From Roseivivax sediminis (GTDB lineage Bacteria; Pseudomonadota; Alphaproteobacteria; Rhodobacterales; Rhodobacteraceae), in contig NZ_FOMS01000017.1 of assembly GCF_900112685.1 (NCBI RefSeq), positions 1 to 64,000 on the forward strand: a stretch of 64,000 bases of DNA, given 5' to 3'. Under the pieces are notes generated by a model that saw nothing but the letters and a program-made list of their open reading frames with translations, did no database searches and was not told the DNA's origin. Positions within the stretch are counted from its first letter, which is position 1, and every line of letters starts with the position of its first letter. The translations under genes were made by a program, and so were the position numbers. Of this stretch, positions 51,223-59,216 are shown piece by piece.

Positions 51223-51672
51223 ATGCCAGGCGACAGGGAAACAATACCAACAGCATCGCCAATCCAGAGGTCGCCCGAGGACCTGCTGGCGATGCAGCGG
51301 ACCCGCGAGGCCGCGCGGCGGCTTGATGATGATGCACGCGCTGTCGTGTGCTGGCTTGATGCAGAATTCCCGGGACTGGTCATAAGCATGGAGGTGCAGC
51401 GACATTATAGCTGCGAAGACAACGAGATAGCCCATGTTGAACCAGGCGTGACTGATCGCCCCCGGCGGCATGAAGCCCGCGATGCCGCGGAAGAGGCGCT
51501 CACGGCACTCGGATGGTTCCTCAAGCCGGAAGGGCGCGATGTCCGCTCAACCTTCCATCGCCCGTCGCAAGCGCAATCCTCCCATGCTCGCTTGGCCGAT
51601 ATCGCCCGTGTTCGTCGAGCGGTGAAGCAGGCCAGCACCAGCTATCGTCCTTCAACGGTGCGCCAAGGGTGA
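51223..51672 (+). CDS. Hypothetical island protein
   Basis: 149 residues from ATG 51223 with GGAG upstream. Features: AMQRTREAARRLDDDARAVV, WLDAEFPGLVISMEVQRHYS, RHEARDAAEEALTALGWFLK. Not a recognised family. It ends 4 bp before the exonuclease gene. Confidence 0.5.
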   Translation: MPGDRETIPTASPIQRSPEDLLAMQRTREAARRLDDDARAVVCWLDAEFPGLVISMEVQRHYSCEDNEIAHVEPGVTDRPRRHEARDAAEEALTALGWFLKPEGRDVRSTFHRPSQAQSSHARLADIARVRRAVKQASTSYRPSTVRQG

Positions 51673-51676
51673 GACC

Positions 51677-52216
51677 ATGGATGCGACCGTAGAGAAAATC
51701 GCGATCCTGGACTTCGAGGCGTCGAGTCTGTCGGAGGCAAGCTGGCCCATCGAGATCGGACTCTCGTGGCTCGATCACGGAGAAGTGCGCACCTGGTCTT
51801 CCCTCATTCGCCCGGCACCCGATTGGGCGATAGACGACTGGTCACCGCAGAGCGCATCGGTTCACGGCATTTCCCTGTCAGAGCTCATGGATGCGCCCTC
51901 GGCAACAGAAGTGGCCGAGACCTTGTTCAGGGTTATCGGAGGCCGTAGGCTTGTCTCTGATGCCCCTGAGTTCGAGACTCGATGGCTGGACCGCCTGCTC
52001 CGAGCTGCCGGGCGCCCTGAGAACCCTTCGGTCGAAGATTTCGACGGCGCATCCTTCGCGATGTTCGACGGATACGCTCTGGATCTGCTCTACGAGACGG
52101 TAGAGCGGCGCCCTGCCCCTCATCGCGCCGGCCCGGACGCTGCACGGCTTGCGCGGGGGTGGCTCAGGGCGAGCCAGCATCGGGCATCTCTGGAGCTCGA
52201 AAGGAGGACTGCATGA
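51677..52216 (+). CDS. 3'-5' exonuclease, DnaQ-like (DEDD)
   Basis: 179 residues. Exo I: IAILDFEASSLSEASWPIEI (D and E), Exo II: LVSDAPEFETRWLDRLL, Exo III: PHRAGPDAARLARGWLR with the His of DEDDh. Stand-alone proofreading-type nuclease, often carried by mobile elements. Its stop overlaps the next small gene. Confidence 0.8.
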   Translation: MDATVEKIAILDFEASSLSEASWPIEIGLSWLDHGEVRTWSSLIRPAPDWAIDDWSPQSASVHGISLSELMDAPSATEVAETLFRVIGGRRLVSDAPEFETRWLDRLLRAAGRPENPSVEDFDGASFAMFDGYALDLLYETVERRPAPHRAGPDAARLARGWLRASQHRASLELERRTA

Positions 52217-52419
52217 CCGAGATATTCAGCACTGAAGTCATTCTCACCAGCGCCATCGTCGGGAACAGTCTGCTGGTGATGATCATGGGCTTTCTCATGA
52301 TGCGCGAACCAAAGGACGATCGGCCCAAGGTCGACATTGACGCCCTGGTCCGAAATGCCCCGTATCACCTCCTGGAGGGCACCGGAATCAAGGTGATCGA
52401 CCCAAGCGAGAAAGGTTAG
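52213..52419 (+). CDS. Small single-helix membrane protein
   Basis: 68 residues with a strong AAGGAGG ribosome site. One transmembrane helix (EVILTSAIVGNSLLVMIMGF) and a charged cytoplasmic tail. ATGA overlap with the exonuclease gene, so it may be a coupled partner, or a small toxin-like peptide; no family recognised. Confidence 0.65.
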   Translation: MTEIFSTEVILTSAIVGNSLLVMIMGFLMMREPKDDRPKVDIDALVRNAPYHLLEGTGIKVIDPSEKG

Positions 52420-52475
52420 GCATTGAACTCTCTGGTCTTTCGGAGGGCGGCGCCCGATGTCGGGCTCTGGGCCAA

Positions 52476-53135
52476 TCAGGTCTGGACGACATATCCCAGG
52501 GTCCGTGCGGCACGAACCAAACTCGTTCTCAGCGCCATGTGAGACAAGGGCATGTCCACATGCGGCGCGGCCGGCATCGCGGACCTGCTTCTCTCGTAGA
52601 GCGCCAGCGACAGGCTGCTCCCTCCCGACATCGCGGAACGATATCGAAGCCCGTCCAAGGCAGGATAAGCGTCGTAGAAATCCCGGCTCCATTCCTTCGT
52701 GATTGCCCTCGGTCCACTGGACAGGCCGGCCGATGCTCCTGCCCGCGTTGTCCAGTGTCCCGTCAGGTCGAGAAGGGAAAGATCGCGGGTTGGCCGGACC
52801 ACGGCCAAACGAGGGCCGCCCGTCGTCAGGTCGATCGTCCGGGTGTCCTGGAAAACCTCAGCCAGAGCCGAGGTAAACGCATGGGGGTCCGCTTCCACAT
52901 CAATGGCATAGAGAATGGCGCGTGCTCCGATCGTCGGCCGTCCCGCGGCATCCGGCAGATGATGATCGAACCGCGACTCTGTCGGCCCGAAATCTCGAAA
53001 ATGCGCAAATCCGGAGGCATGCCTGCTTGCGGAAAACCATATACGCAGGATCTCGCTGCCTGCGCCCAACCTGAATACGGCAGGCGGAATCGCCGACAGG
53101 GATGCTTTCCCCGGAGATCGTGGCAAATGGTCCAT
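52476..53135 (-). CDS. RES-domain toxin (NAD+ phosphorylase type)
   Basis: 219 residues. RES-family pattern: PAVFRLGAGSEILRIWFSAS (the R of RES), DHHLPDAAGRPTIGARAILY (the E is near SRFD), and YPALDGLRYRSAMSGGSSLS with the conserved S. RES toxins deplete NAD+ when freed from the Xre antitoxin. It lies 17 bp downstream of its partner. Exact R/E/S residues differ slightly from the canonical set, so activity should be checked. Confidence 0.8.
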   Translation of the reverse strand: MDHLPRSPGKASLSAIPPAVFRLGAGSEILRIWFSASRHASGFAHFRDFGPTESRFDHHLPDAAGRPTIGARAILYAIDVEADPHAFTSALAEVFQDTRTIDLTTGGPRLAVVRPTRDLSLLDLTGHWTTRAGASAGLSSGPRAITKEWSRDFYDAYPALDGLRYRSAMSGGSSLSLALYERSRSAMPAAPHVDMPLSHMALRTSLVRAARTLGYVVQT

Positions 53136-53152
53136 CAGCGGACGGCGTTCGA

Positions 53153-53788
53153 TCAGAGGCCGGCGACGATGCGCTCGACGATTGATGGATCATGGCCCGC
53201 GATGAGCCAGTCTCGGGGCGAGGCCCCGCCAAGGTCTTCGCGCGGAATCCTGAAGAACCGGTCCATGGCCTGAGCGGAGACCGGACGACCGGCGGCCAAA
53301 AGAACGCGGCCGAGATGCGGGATTTCCCCCTCGGCTTCGAGCTGGAATGCCGGAATGAGCCAACCTCGCCCGTGGGGACGATGAATGGCCATCATGGTGC
53401 CGGCAGCGATGCGCTGCCGGAGACGGGCATCACTCACGCCGATGCGCCGCGCCGCCTCGGCGAGTGGAACGGCATCGGCCGTCAGTAGAGCCTGACGGGT
53501 CATGCCCTCCAACAGGGGATCGGACCGGTAGAACTCTGCATCGGACATGGGGGCGGTCGCATCGACACCAAGGCGTCCAAGCGCATCCTCCTCGGGCTGG
53601 CTGAGAGGCGCCTCCTGGCCCGAAATCTCCTGCGCCTGCTCGACCATGCGGGCGGCGATGTGCAATGCGGCCTCGGCCAGGGCTCTCTTGCCCCGGTTCG
53701 CGAGGGCCTCGTCGATCAGGTCGAGGTCTCTTTTCGCCCCATGGGGCAAACCGGACCGCGCGTCTTCCTTGAGCGTCATGAAGTGCAT
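53153..53788 (-). CDS. Antitoxin of RES/Xre pair (MbcA/ParS/Xre type)
   Basis: 211 residues. A central HTH-like segment (AVPLAEAARRIGVSDARLRQ then RIAAGTMMAIHRPHGRGWLI) and a C-terminal toxin-binding part (RIPREDLGGASPRDWLIAGH, DPSIVERIVAGL) typical of Xre/MbcA/ParS antitoxins. N-terminal 90 residues are helical. The start has AGGAGAGG upstream. Upstream of the toxin, as is usual. Confidence 0.75.
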   Translation of the reverse strand: MHFMTLKEDARSGLPHGAKRDLDLIDEALANRGKRALAEAALHIAARMVEQAQEISGQEAPLSQPEEDALGRLGVDATAPMSDAEFYRSDPLLEGMTRQALLTADAVPLAEAARRIGVSDARLRQRIAAGTMMAIHRPHGRGWLIPAFQLEAEGEIPHLGRVLLAAGRPVSAQAMDRFFRIPREDLGGASPRDWLIAGHDPSIVERIVAGL

Positions 53789-53818
53789 AGGGCCTCTCCT
53801 TGACGCAAAGATATGTCG

Positions 53819-53856
53819 TTAGCCTCCGTAAGTCAACAATCGTAAGGCTTCGTAAG
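53819..53856 (-). promoter_or_regulatory. Imperfect direct repeats upstream of RES/Xre operon
   Basis: TTAGCCTCCGTAAG (53819-53832) and TAAGGCTTCGTAAG (53843-53856) match at 10 to 11 of 14 positions, 24 bp apart, about 30-68 bases upstream of the antitoxin start. Candidate antitoxin binding sites for autoregulation. Confidence 0.5.
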
Positions 53857-54014
53857 CGCAATGGCGCACTGCCATCATGAGCGAGCCCGCCAGGGTGAGG
53901 TGTCAAGACTGACGTGTGGAAGCAGCAGTCCTGCTCCTGCTCGGCGGAAAGGTCTCTGCCCGAAGCCAGCGCCGGAAGCTGCCGCTTCTGGATAGCGGAC
54001 CTTGTCATTCCCGT

Positions 54015-54030
54015 GTTGGCATCTGCCAAC
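54015..54030 (+). repeat. 16-bp palindrome GTTGGCATCTGCCAAC, copy 4
   Basis: Arms identical to copies 1-3 with centre TC. Lies 10 bp beyond the end of the truncated haemoglobin gene. Confidence 0.7.
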
Positions 54031-54039
54031 CTTTCTCCG

Positions 54040-54498
54040 TCACTTCAGGTTGGGGACGCTTCCCTCTGCGCGGTGCGCATCCTGGCTGGCCATATGCAGC
54101 GAGCGGGCGATCCGTTCCGCCCGCTCGATCACGTGCGCGGCCCCCGCCCGCGTGCAGACCTCACCCGCCGTCTCGCGAAAAATCTCGAGCCAGCGATGGA
54201 AGTGCGCCCACGTCACGGGCAAGCCCGCATGTTTGGGGACCGGGGCACCGTGGTAGCGGCCGGTCATCAGCGCCACGGATGACCAGAAGTCGACCATTTT
54301 ATCGAGATGCGGCCCCCAATCTGCGATCCGTGCCGCGAAGATCGGACCGAGCACCGGGTCGACGCGGATCTTGCCGTAGAAGCTGTGCACCAGGTCGGTG
54401 AGTACGGCTTCGCTGAGACCGGTCCTCTGCATCATTTCCAAGGTCATCGCGGGGCGCGCGGAGCGGATCGGCGGGAGAAAGGATTGCGTCTGGGTCAT
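54040..54498 (-). CDS. Group III truncated haemoglobin
   Basis: 152 residues with the group III features: LVHSFYGKIRVDPVLGPIF, WGPHLDKMVDFWSSVALMTG and the proximal-His region YHGAPVPKHAGLPVTWAHFHRWLEIFRETAGE. Binds O2/NO; members protect against nitric oxide. Divergent from an NsrR-like regulator with a shared operator between them. Confidence 0.88.
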   Translation of the reverse strand: MTQTQSFLPPIRSARPAMTLEMMQRTGLSEAVLTDLVHSFYGKIRVDPVLGPIFAARIADWGPHLDKMVDFWSSVALMTGRYHGAPVPKHAGLPVTWAHFHRWLEIFRETAGEVCTRAGAAHVIERAERIARSLHMASQDAHRAEGSVPNLK

Positions 54499-54545
54499 GG
54501 CTGAACTGGCCTGAGCGGTTGTTGCGAGAGCGGGTTAGGACCTAT

Positions 54546-54568
54546 AATAGGTATTGTAAATGCCTATT
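54546..54568 (+). promoter_or_regulatory. NsrR-type operator
   Basis: AATAGGTATT (54546-54555) and AATGCCTATT (54559-54568) form an imperfect inverted repeat with a 3-bp centre, in the 87-bp gap between the haemoglobin and Rrf2-family genes. It follows the half-site-spacer-half-site pattern of NsrR sites and could serve both promoters. Confidence 0.75.
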
Positions 54569-54585
54569 CATAGTGAGGCCGCCAG

Positions 54586-55005
54586 ATGCGCCTAACCAGC
54601 TTCACCGATTACGGTCTACGCGCGCTCATGCGGATGGCCAGCGCCCCGGAGCGCGCATTTTCGACGGCCGAGATCGCTGACGAATTCGGCATCTCCCGCA
54701 ATCACCTCAACAAGGTCATTCAGCGCCTCGCCAGGCATGGCTTTGTCGCCACGCGACGTGGCGCGGGCGGCGGCGCAATGCTCGCCCGACCAGCGGACGA
54801 GATCGGCCTCGGCAATCTCGTGCGGCTCCTCGAGAAGGACCAGGCACTGGTCGAATGCTTCTCCTCCCAAGGCGCCTGCTGCGTCACGCCGGTCTGCCTG
54901 CTGAAGGGAAAGCTTCACGCCGCCGAAACCGCATTTCTGGCCGAACTCGACAGATCGACGCTTGCCGACATCGCTTTGCCGGCGCCCGCTCCGGCCGTAG
55001 CCTGA
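54586..55005 (+). CDS. nsrR: Rrf2-family NO-sensing regulator (NsrR-like)
   Basis: 139 residues. Winged HTH (AEIADEFGISRNHLNKVIQR, ARHGFVATRRGAGGGAMLAR) and the three-cysteine cluster CFSSQGACCVTPVCLLKGKL for a [2Fe-2S] or [4Fe-4S] cluster (C..CC...C spacing). NsrR represses NO-detoxification genes until its cluster reacts with NO. Adjacent operator and divergent haemoglobin gene support this. Confidence 0.85.
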   Translation: MRLTSFTDYGLRALMRMASAPERAFSTAEIADEFGISRNHLNKVIQRLARHGFVATRRGAGGGAMLARPADEIGLGNLVRLLEKDQALVECFSSQGACCVTPVCLLKGKLHAAETAFLAELDRSTLADIALPAPAPAVA

Positions 55006-55017
55006 AAGGAAAGTGCG

Positions 55018-55317
55018 ATGAGCAGCGTATCCTTTACCGCCGACGGCTTCGTGGTCGACGCGGAGATCGTGGGGGCCGCCTTCGGACTTCCACCTGCCGA
55101 GGTACCCGCGAAGCTGCGTGCCGGAGATATCACCAGCCGCTGCGAGACCGGAGTCGACGAGGACGCCGGCCGTTGGCGCATGACCTTCTATTCCGGCGGC
55201 CGCGCCCTGCGCCTGGTCGTCGACGAGAGCGGCACGATCCTGTCGCGTGCCACCTTCCCTGCTCATGCGCCCGCCGCAGGTCCGATCGACCTCGCGACCA
55301 TGAGCGCAAAAACCTGA
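55018..55317 (+). CDS. DUF6522 family protein
   Basis: 99 residues. Starts VSFTADGFVVDAEIVGAAFG, LPPAEVPAKLRAGDITSRCE, TGVDEDAGRWRMTFYSGGRA: the usual pattern of this small family found next to Rrf2 and haemoglobin or denitrification genes. Function unknown; 12 bp after the regulator, same operon. Confidence 0.75.
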   Translation: MSSVSFTADGFVVDAEIVGAAFGLPPAEVPAKLRAGDITSRCETGVDEDAGRWRMTFYSGGRALRLVVDESGTILSRATFPAHAPAAGPIDLATMSAKT

Positions 55318-55349
55318 CCGCAATCCCTCACAAGAAAGGGGTATCTATC

Positions 55350-56810
55350 ATGCTGTCCTCCCTCCCCCGCAAACCAGGCCTCGGCATCGCCCTCGCGTTC
55401 ACCGGCGCGCTGGCGCCGGCTGCGGCCTCGGCTCATGTGAAGTGGTTCGCGCCCTACATCGTCGACGCGGCGCCGGCGCCAATCACCCGGACCCTGACCG
55501 ATCCCTGGTTCTGGAGCGGCATCGTTCTGGTTCTGGTATTCTTCATCGCCACTCGTCTCGTTGAGCGCACTGCCGCCGGAGAGACGGCGCTCGACGCGAT
55601 GGATCGCGTCACGAACCCGCTCTGGTTCAGGCTCGATGACTTCGTCCGTATCGTGGTCGCGGGCTTCTTCGTCGCGATCTTCTCGGTTGGCGGCGTATAC
55701 CTGACGCCCGACCTCAAGACCCCGGCCGAATGGGTGAGCTGGCTTCAGCTCCTGATCGCCGCCGGGATTGTCTCGCGCAAGACCATGCCGCTTTCGGCGG
55801 CCGGGATCATCTTCCTCTGGGTGCTCGCCCTGCGCGATTACGACCCGTTCCACCTGCTCGATTACCTGGCGCTCGGCGTCGCCGTGGCGGCCTACCTGGT
55901 CCTCGAGTCCTCGGGCCGGGAGGACTGGCGCAAGCACCGCTTCGAGGTGCTCCGCTGGGGTGTCGCCATCGCGCTAATGTGGTCGAGCTTGGAGAAATTC
56001 GCCTACCCTGAATGGTTCTATCCACTCGTCGAGGAGAAACCGTTCCTGACCTTCGGTATTCCGCGCGACATGTTCATCCCGATGGCGGGTGTCGCGGAGT
56101 TCACCATGGGCTTCGGCCTGCTTGCCACGCCACTGGTGCGGCGCCTATCCGCGATCGCGCTCTTCGTGATCTTCAATGCCGCAGTTTACCCGTTTGGCCG
56201 GGTCGACCTGATCGGTCACGCACTGATCATGGCAATTATTGTCGTGATCGCGGTCGACCATACCCGGGAGTTGCACTTCTGGTCCTGGATCAGGCGCGCC
56301 CTCGTTGGTGTACCGATCGGACTGACCGGGGCGCTGGTGATCTTCGCGACGGCCTATTGGGGCCTGCACGCGACCTTCTACGGCACCGACACCCGGACCA
56401 TGGCCGAGATCCTGGCCCAGGAGGGGGAGATGGCGACGCATTCCTATTCGCTGGAGCATCCGCACGGGCCGCAGGCGATGGAGAGCCTGCGCGAGGGTGA
56501 CAATCTCCCGTCTATCGCGCCGGCCGAACTCGGCGACACCTCCGTCGCCGACGCCTACGCACAGTCGATGATGGGGATGCATGACGAGATGATGGCCGGC
56601 CTCCAGCACGAGGATCCCGATGTCGCCTTCGTGCTCGGGATGATCCCGCACCACCAGGGCGCCATCGACATGGCCCGCATCCAGCTCGCCGCCGGCTCCG
56701 ACCCCGAGAACATGGAGCTGGCCCGGCACATCATCGCCGAGCAACAGCAGGAGATCGACGCAATGCGCACCTGGCTCGAGGCGCGCGGAATCGAGGTGCC
56801 TGATACCTGA
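55350..56810 (+). CDS. Polytopic membrane protein fused to a DUF305 domain
   Basis: 486 residues. Signal-like N-terminus (LGIALAFTGALAPAAASAHV), about eight hydrophobic helices (residues 45-345) resembling DoxX/TauD-type quinone-interacting membrane proteins (GVAEFTMGFGLLATPLVRRL), and a C-terminal periplasmic DUF305 ferritin-like domain (MMGMHDEMMAGLQHEDPDVA, MIPHHQGAIDMARIQLAAGS, HIIAEQQQEIDAM) with the HHQGA metal-ligand histidines. DUF305 often binds copper. The fusion suggests metal or redox stress handling. Confidence 0.82.
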   Translation: MLSSLPRKPGLGIALAFTGALAPAAASAHVKWFAPYIVDAAPAPITRTLTDPWFWSGIVLVLVFFIATRLVERTAAGETALDAMDRVTNPLWFRLDDFVRIVVAGFFVAIFSVGGVYLTPDLKTPAEWVSWLQLLIAAGIVSRKTMPLSAAGIIFLWVLALRDYDPFHLLDYLALGVAVAAYLVLESSGREDWRKHRFEVLRWGVAIALMWSSLEKFAYPEWFYPLVEEKPFLTFGIPRDMFIPMAGVAEFTMGFGLLATPLVRRLSAIALFVIFNAAVYPFGRVDLIGHALIMAIIVVIAVDHTRELHFWSWIRRALVGVPIGLTGALVIFATAYWGLHATFYGTDTRTMAEILAQEGEMATHSYSLEHPHGPQAMESLREGDNLPSIAPAELGDTSVADAYAQSMMGMHDEMMAGLQHEDPDVAFVLGMIPHHQGAIDMARIQLAAGSDPENMELARHIIAEQQQEIDAMRTWLEARGIEVPDT

Positions 56811-56819
56811 TCTGCTCTC

Positions 56820-56846
56820 CCCGGTGTCGCACCCCGCGACACCGGG
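56820..56846. terminator. Hairpin between convergent genes
   Basis: CCCGGTGTCGC (56820-56830), 5-base loop, GCGACACCGGG (56836-56846): perfect 11-bp stem between the DUF305 gene and the DUF488 gene. No T tract, so it may work as a barrier rather than a classic terminator. Confidence 0.55.
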
Positions 56847-56849
56847 CCG

Positions 56850-57386
56850 TCACTCGGGGGCGGGATAGATGACGGCACCATCCTCCCGAAGCTGCGCTCC
56901 TTCGGTCAGCTCGGCCACATCGATCCGACCCGGTGCCATCAGATGCCGCACTTCCTGGCCATGGAGCAGTAGCCAGTCGGTGATGATCCTGCGATGACAT
57001 CGCCACCAGACGGCTTCCGAACACATCATCGCGACGGATTGGCTCTGGCCGAGATCGAGCAACTCGGTGAAGGCGTTCCGGAAGTCTGAGCCGAGGGCGT
57101 AGTCCGCGTAGTTGTGAAAGCTCCGCACCCTCCAGAAAGCGTTCAGATCGTTAGCGACATCCGGCTGTTTCGGGCGTCGCCCGCCAAGCGCCAGCATGTG
57201 TCGATAGCCGATCTGATAATCGGCCAGGCTTTGCGGAAACGTGTCGTCGTTGAAGTCGGGATTGCTGCGTGATTTCGGGAATGACCGCACATCGATCAGG
57301 AGCCGAACCCCGGCCTCGCGCAGCATGTCGATGACCGTCTGCGGCGACCGGTTCGAATGTCCGATGGTCGCGAAACCGCCGCTCAC
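56850..57386 (-). CDS. DUF488 family protein
   Basis: 178 residues: FATIGHSNRSPQTVIDML and LLIDVRSFPKSRSNPDFN with the conserved DVR, and MMCSEAVWWRCHRRIITDWL with the C-x-E..CHR block. Family of unknown function, possibly nucleotide- or nucleic-acid-related. Overlaps the upstream DUF2945 gene by 4 bp. Confidence 0.88.
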   Translation of the reverse strand: MSGGFATIGHSNRSPQTVIDMLREAGVRLLIDVRSFPKSRSNPDFNDDTFPQSLADYQIGYRHMLALGGRRPKQPDVANDLNAFWRVRSFHNYADYALGSDFRNAFTELLDLGQSQSVAMMCSEAVWWRCHRRIITDWLLLHGQEVRHLMAPGRIDVAELTEGAQLREDGAVIYPAPE

Positions 57387-57595
57387 GAGTCGTGCTTGGT
57401 CAGCGCGTCCTCCTTGTGCGCCGCGATATGATCGGTCTTGTCGCTCTCGATCTCGTATTGGGGCTCTTCCTTCGACGCGCGGCGGCGATGGCCCTTGTAG
57501 TCGAAATCCGCCTCGTGGACCTTCACGATGCGGCCGCTGACCCGGCCAGCCTCGGAATTCCAGCTCACGTGATCGCCTTTCGAAAACTCCGCCAT
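57383..57595 (-). CDS. DUF2945 (HVA1-like) family protein
   Basis: 70 residues from ATG 57595: FSKGDHVSWNSEAGRVSGRI, YKGHRRRASKEEPQYEIESD, AAHKEDALT. A compact SH3-like fold typical of this family, often found next to DUF488 or stress genes. Start chosen at MAEFSKG, the family N-terminus. Confidence 0.85.
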   Translation of the reverse strand: MAEFSKGDHVSWNSEAGRVSGRIVKVHEADFDYKGHRRRASKEEPQYEIESDKTDHIAAHKEDALTKHDS

Positions 57596-57741
57596 TCGCT
57601 TCACCTCCGTCACGTTCTCAACATCTGTCCGTCTTGTGCTGTTCCAGGCCGGTTCCGGTCACCAAGATTGACAGACTGGGCCAAGCGGCTAAGCTCACCT
57701 CATGGTCACGCACGAGAACCTTTTCCGGTTTCTGCTTCTGA

Positions 57742-57763
57742 ACCGCCCGGGTCCCCGGGCGGT
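57742..57763. other. GC-rich hairpin in divergent region
   Basis: ACCGCCCGGG (57742-57751) and CCCGGGCGGT (57754-57763) separated by TC, in the 255-bp divergent region between the DUF2945 and Rnk-like genes. No T tract on either side. May be a regulator site. Confidence 0.4.
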
Positions 57764-57850
57764 CTGCGCATAGCTGCGTCTTCGACCACCCGGGGCTTTC
57801 TCACATCCTTGAATTGAGAACGCGGGCTTCGCCGCCCCGGGAGACACATC

Positions 57851-58318
57851 ATGACCATCACCAGGATCAGCAATCTGCCTGCGGGCAGTGACTTTCGATC
57901 GCTGTTCGAGCGCTCCGCTGTCGAGACGGGATTTCTCCTCACTGTCGAGGACCGGCTCGGCATCGAGCGCCTGCTCCGCCATCGCGGAACCAAGAATGCG
58001 CCCAACCCCCCGCTTTTGAACGGGCTCCTGCGCCACAAGCTGCGGATCTCGCGCGGCGCTCCGGAGCCGGCCCCGCCCGGACTCGTCGTGGCCGGATGCC
58101 ATGTCACCTACATGATCAGTGGAGAGGGCGCGCGCTCGGGCGCGCTTTCCATGAGCCCGGTGCCGATCCCGGGTCATGTTCTCGTCGCATCCTTGCTTGG
58201 GGCAACCCTCATCGGGATGCGAAAACTGCAGAAGGTACCGCTGCTGCGGGACGACGGCCAGATCGAGACAGTCGTCGTGCTGGATGTGAGCCCGGCTCCG
58301 GACCACGACGCGGCCTGA
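57851..58318 (+). CDS. Rnk/GreA-C-terminal-like protein
   Basis: 155 residues. The C-terminal half (VPIPGHVLVASLLGATLIGM, RKLQKVPLLRDDGQIETVVV) matches the FKBP-like domain of GreA/Rnk. The N-terminal half lacks a Gre coiled coil. Probably an RNA polymerase secondary-channel binder or nucleoside-diphosphate-kinase regulator relative. It is followed by a second member 83 bp away. Confidence 0.7.
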   Translation: MTITRISNLPAGSDFRSLFERSAVETGFLLTVEDRLGIERLLRHRGTKNAPNPPLLNGLLRHKLRISRGAPEPAPPGLVVAGCHVTYMISGEGARSGALSMSPVPIPGHVLVASLLGATLIGMRKLQKVPLLRDDGQIETVVVLDVSPAPDHDAA

Positions 58319-58401
58319 TGGTCTGATCCGTCTCTGGCGGGTCTGAAAATTTGGTTACCCACAATGCATCCACGCCACCAGAGGGCGGAAAGGACAATTC
58401 G

Positions 58402-58845
58402 ATGACTGCACAACGCTCCACCTCACGCGGCACCGGCCGGCGGCCCAAGGTCGTCATCGATGCCGAAAGCCTGGACAGGCTCGAAGCGCTCGCGGAGGGC
58501 GCGATCCAGCGAAACCCTGACCTCGCCGACCGGCTGCTCGGCGAGATCGGCCGGGCCCGCATCGTTCCGGCGGCGAAGCTCCCGCCGAACGTGGTGGCGA
58601 TCGGCCGCGCGGTCACCTATCGCGATGAGTCGACCGGCCAGGAGAAGACGGTAGCGCCGGTCTTTCCCGAGGACGCAGACATCGCACGCGGCAGGATCTC
58701 GATCCTGACGCCGATCGGGGTCGCCCTGATCGGCCTGGCCGAGGGCGCATCGCTCCACTGGGATACCAGAGATGGAGAGCGGCGGGTGCTGACCGTGCTC
58801 CACGTTGCCGTCCAGGATGCCTCTGAAGGGCTGGAGGCCGGATGA
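58402..58845 (+). CDS. rnk: Nucleoside diphosphate kinase regulator (Rnk)
   Basis: 147 residues from ATG 58402 with AAAGGA upstream. Rnk features: LDRLEALAEGAIQRNPDLAD, then VAIGRAVTYRDESTGQEKTV, APVFPEDADIARGRISILTP and GVALIGLAEGASLHW. GreA-like fold that binds RNA polymerase. Confidence 0.85.
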   Translation: MTAQRSTSRGTGRRPKVVIDAESLDRLEALAEGAIQRNPDLADRLLGEIGRARIVPAAKLPPNVVAIGRAVTYRDESTGQEKTVAPVFPEDADIARGRISILTPIGVALIGLAEGASLHWDTRDGERRVLTVLHVAVQDASEGLEAG

Positions 58846-58987
58846 TCCGCTGTTCCCGGAGCCTTGCCGAGGCCCATGACCTACCCGGAAGGAGCCGTTC
58901 GATGCGCTGACAAAGCCATGACTCTCCTTCCGGGATATCGGCAATCGCCGCTTCGGCGTCCTTCCCTTCCCGTCGAAAGAGGGTCTC

Positions 58988-59215
58988 ATGAACCGTCACC
59001 TTCCCCTTGCTTGCCCCTCCTGCAAAGCATCGCTTCCTCGCGCAGCCGCTCATCGCTGCCCCACCTGTCGGCACAGTCTTGGCGGCGCGATCCCTATTAT
59101 CCGAATTTCCTGCCGTCGTTGCGGCTCCGCTGTCGAGCGACACGCCGGCGCCACCGTGACCTGTCTCCGGTGCCGGTCTCGTCGGCCATCACGGCTCGCG
59201 CGACAGGGCTGCTGA
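58988..59215 (+). CDS. Small zinc-ribbon-like protein with four CxxC pairs
   Basis: 75 residues: CPSC (C9/C12), CPTC (C24/C27), CRRC (C42/C45) and CLRC (C59/C62), spaced for one or two zinc ribbons. AGAGGG upstream. It ends 2 bp before the MscS gene, so they are likely co-transcribed. No named family recognised. Confidence 0.6.
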   Translation: MNRHLPLACPSCKASLPRAAAHRCPTCRHSLGGAIPIIRISCRRCGSAVERHAGATVTCLRCRSRRPSRLARQGC

Positions 59216-59216
59216 C

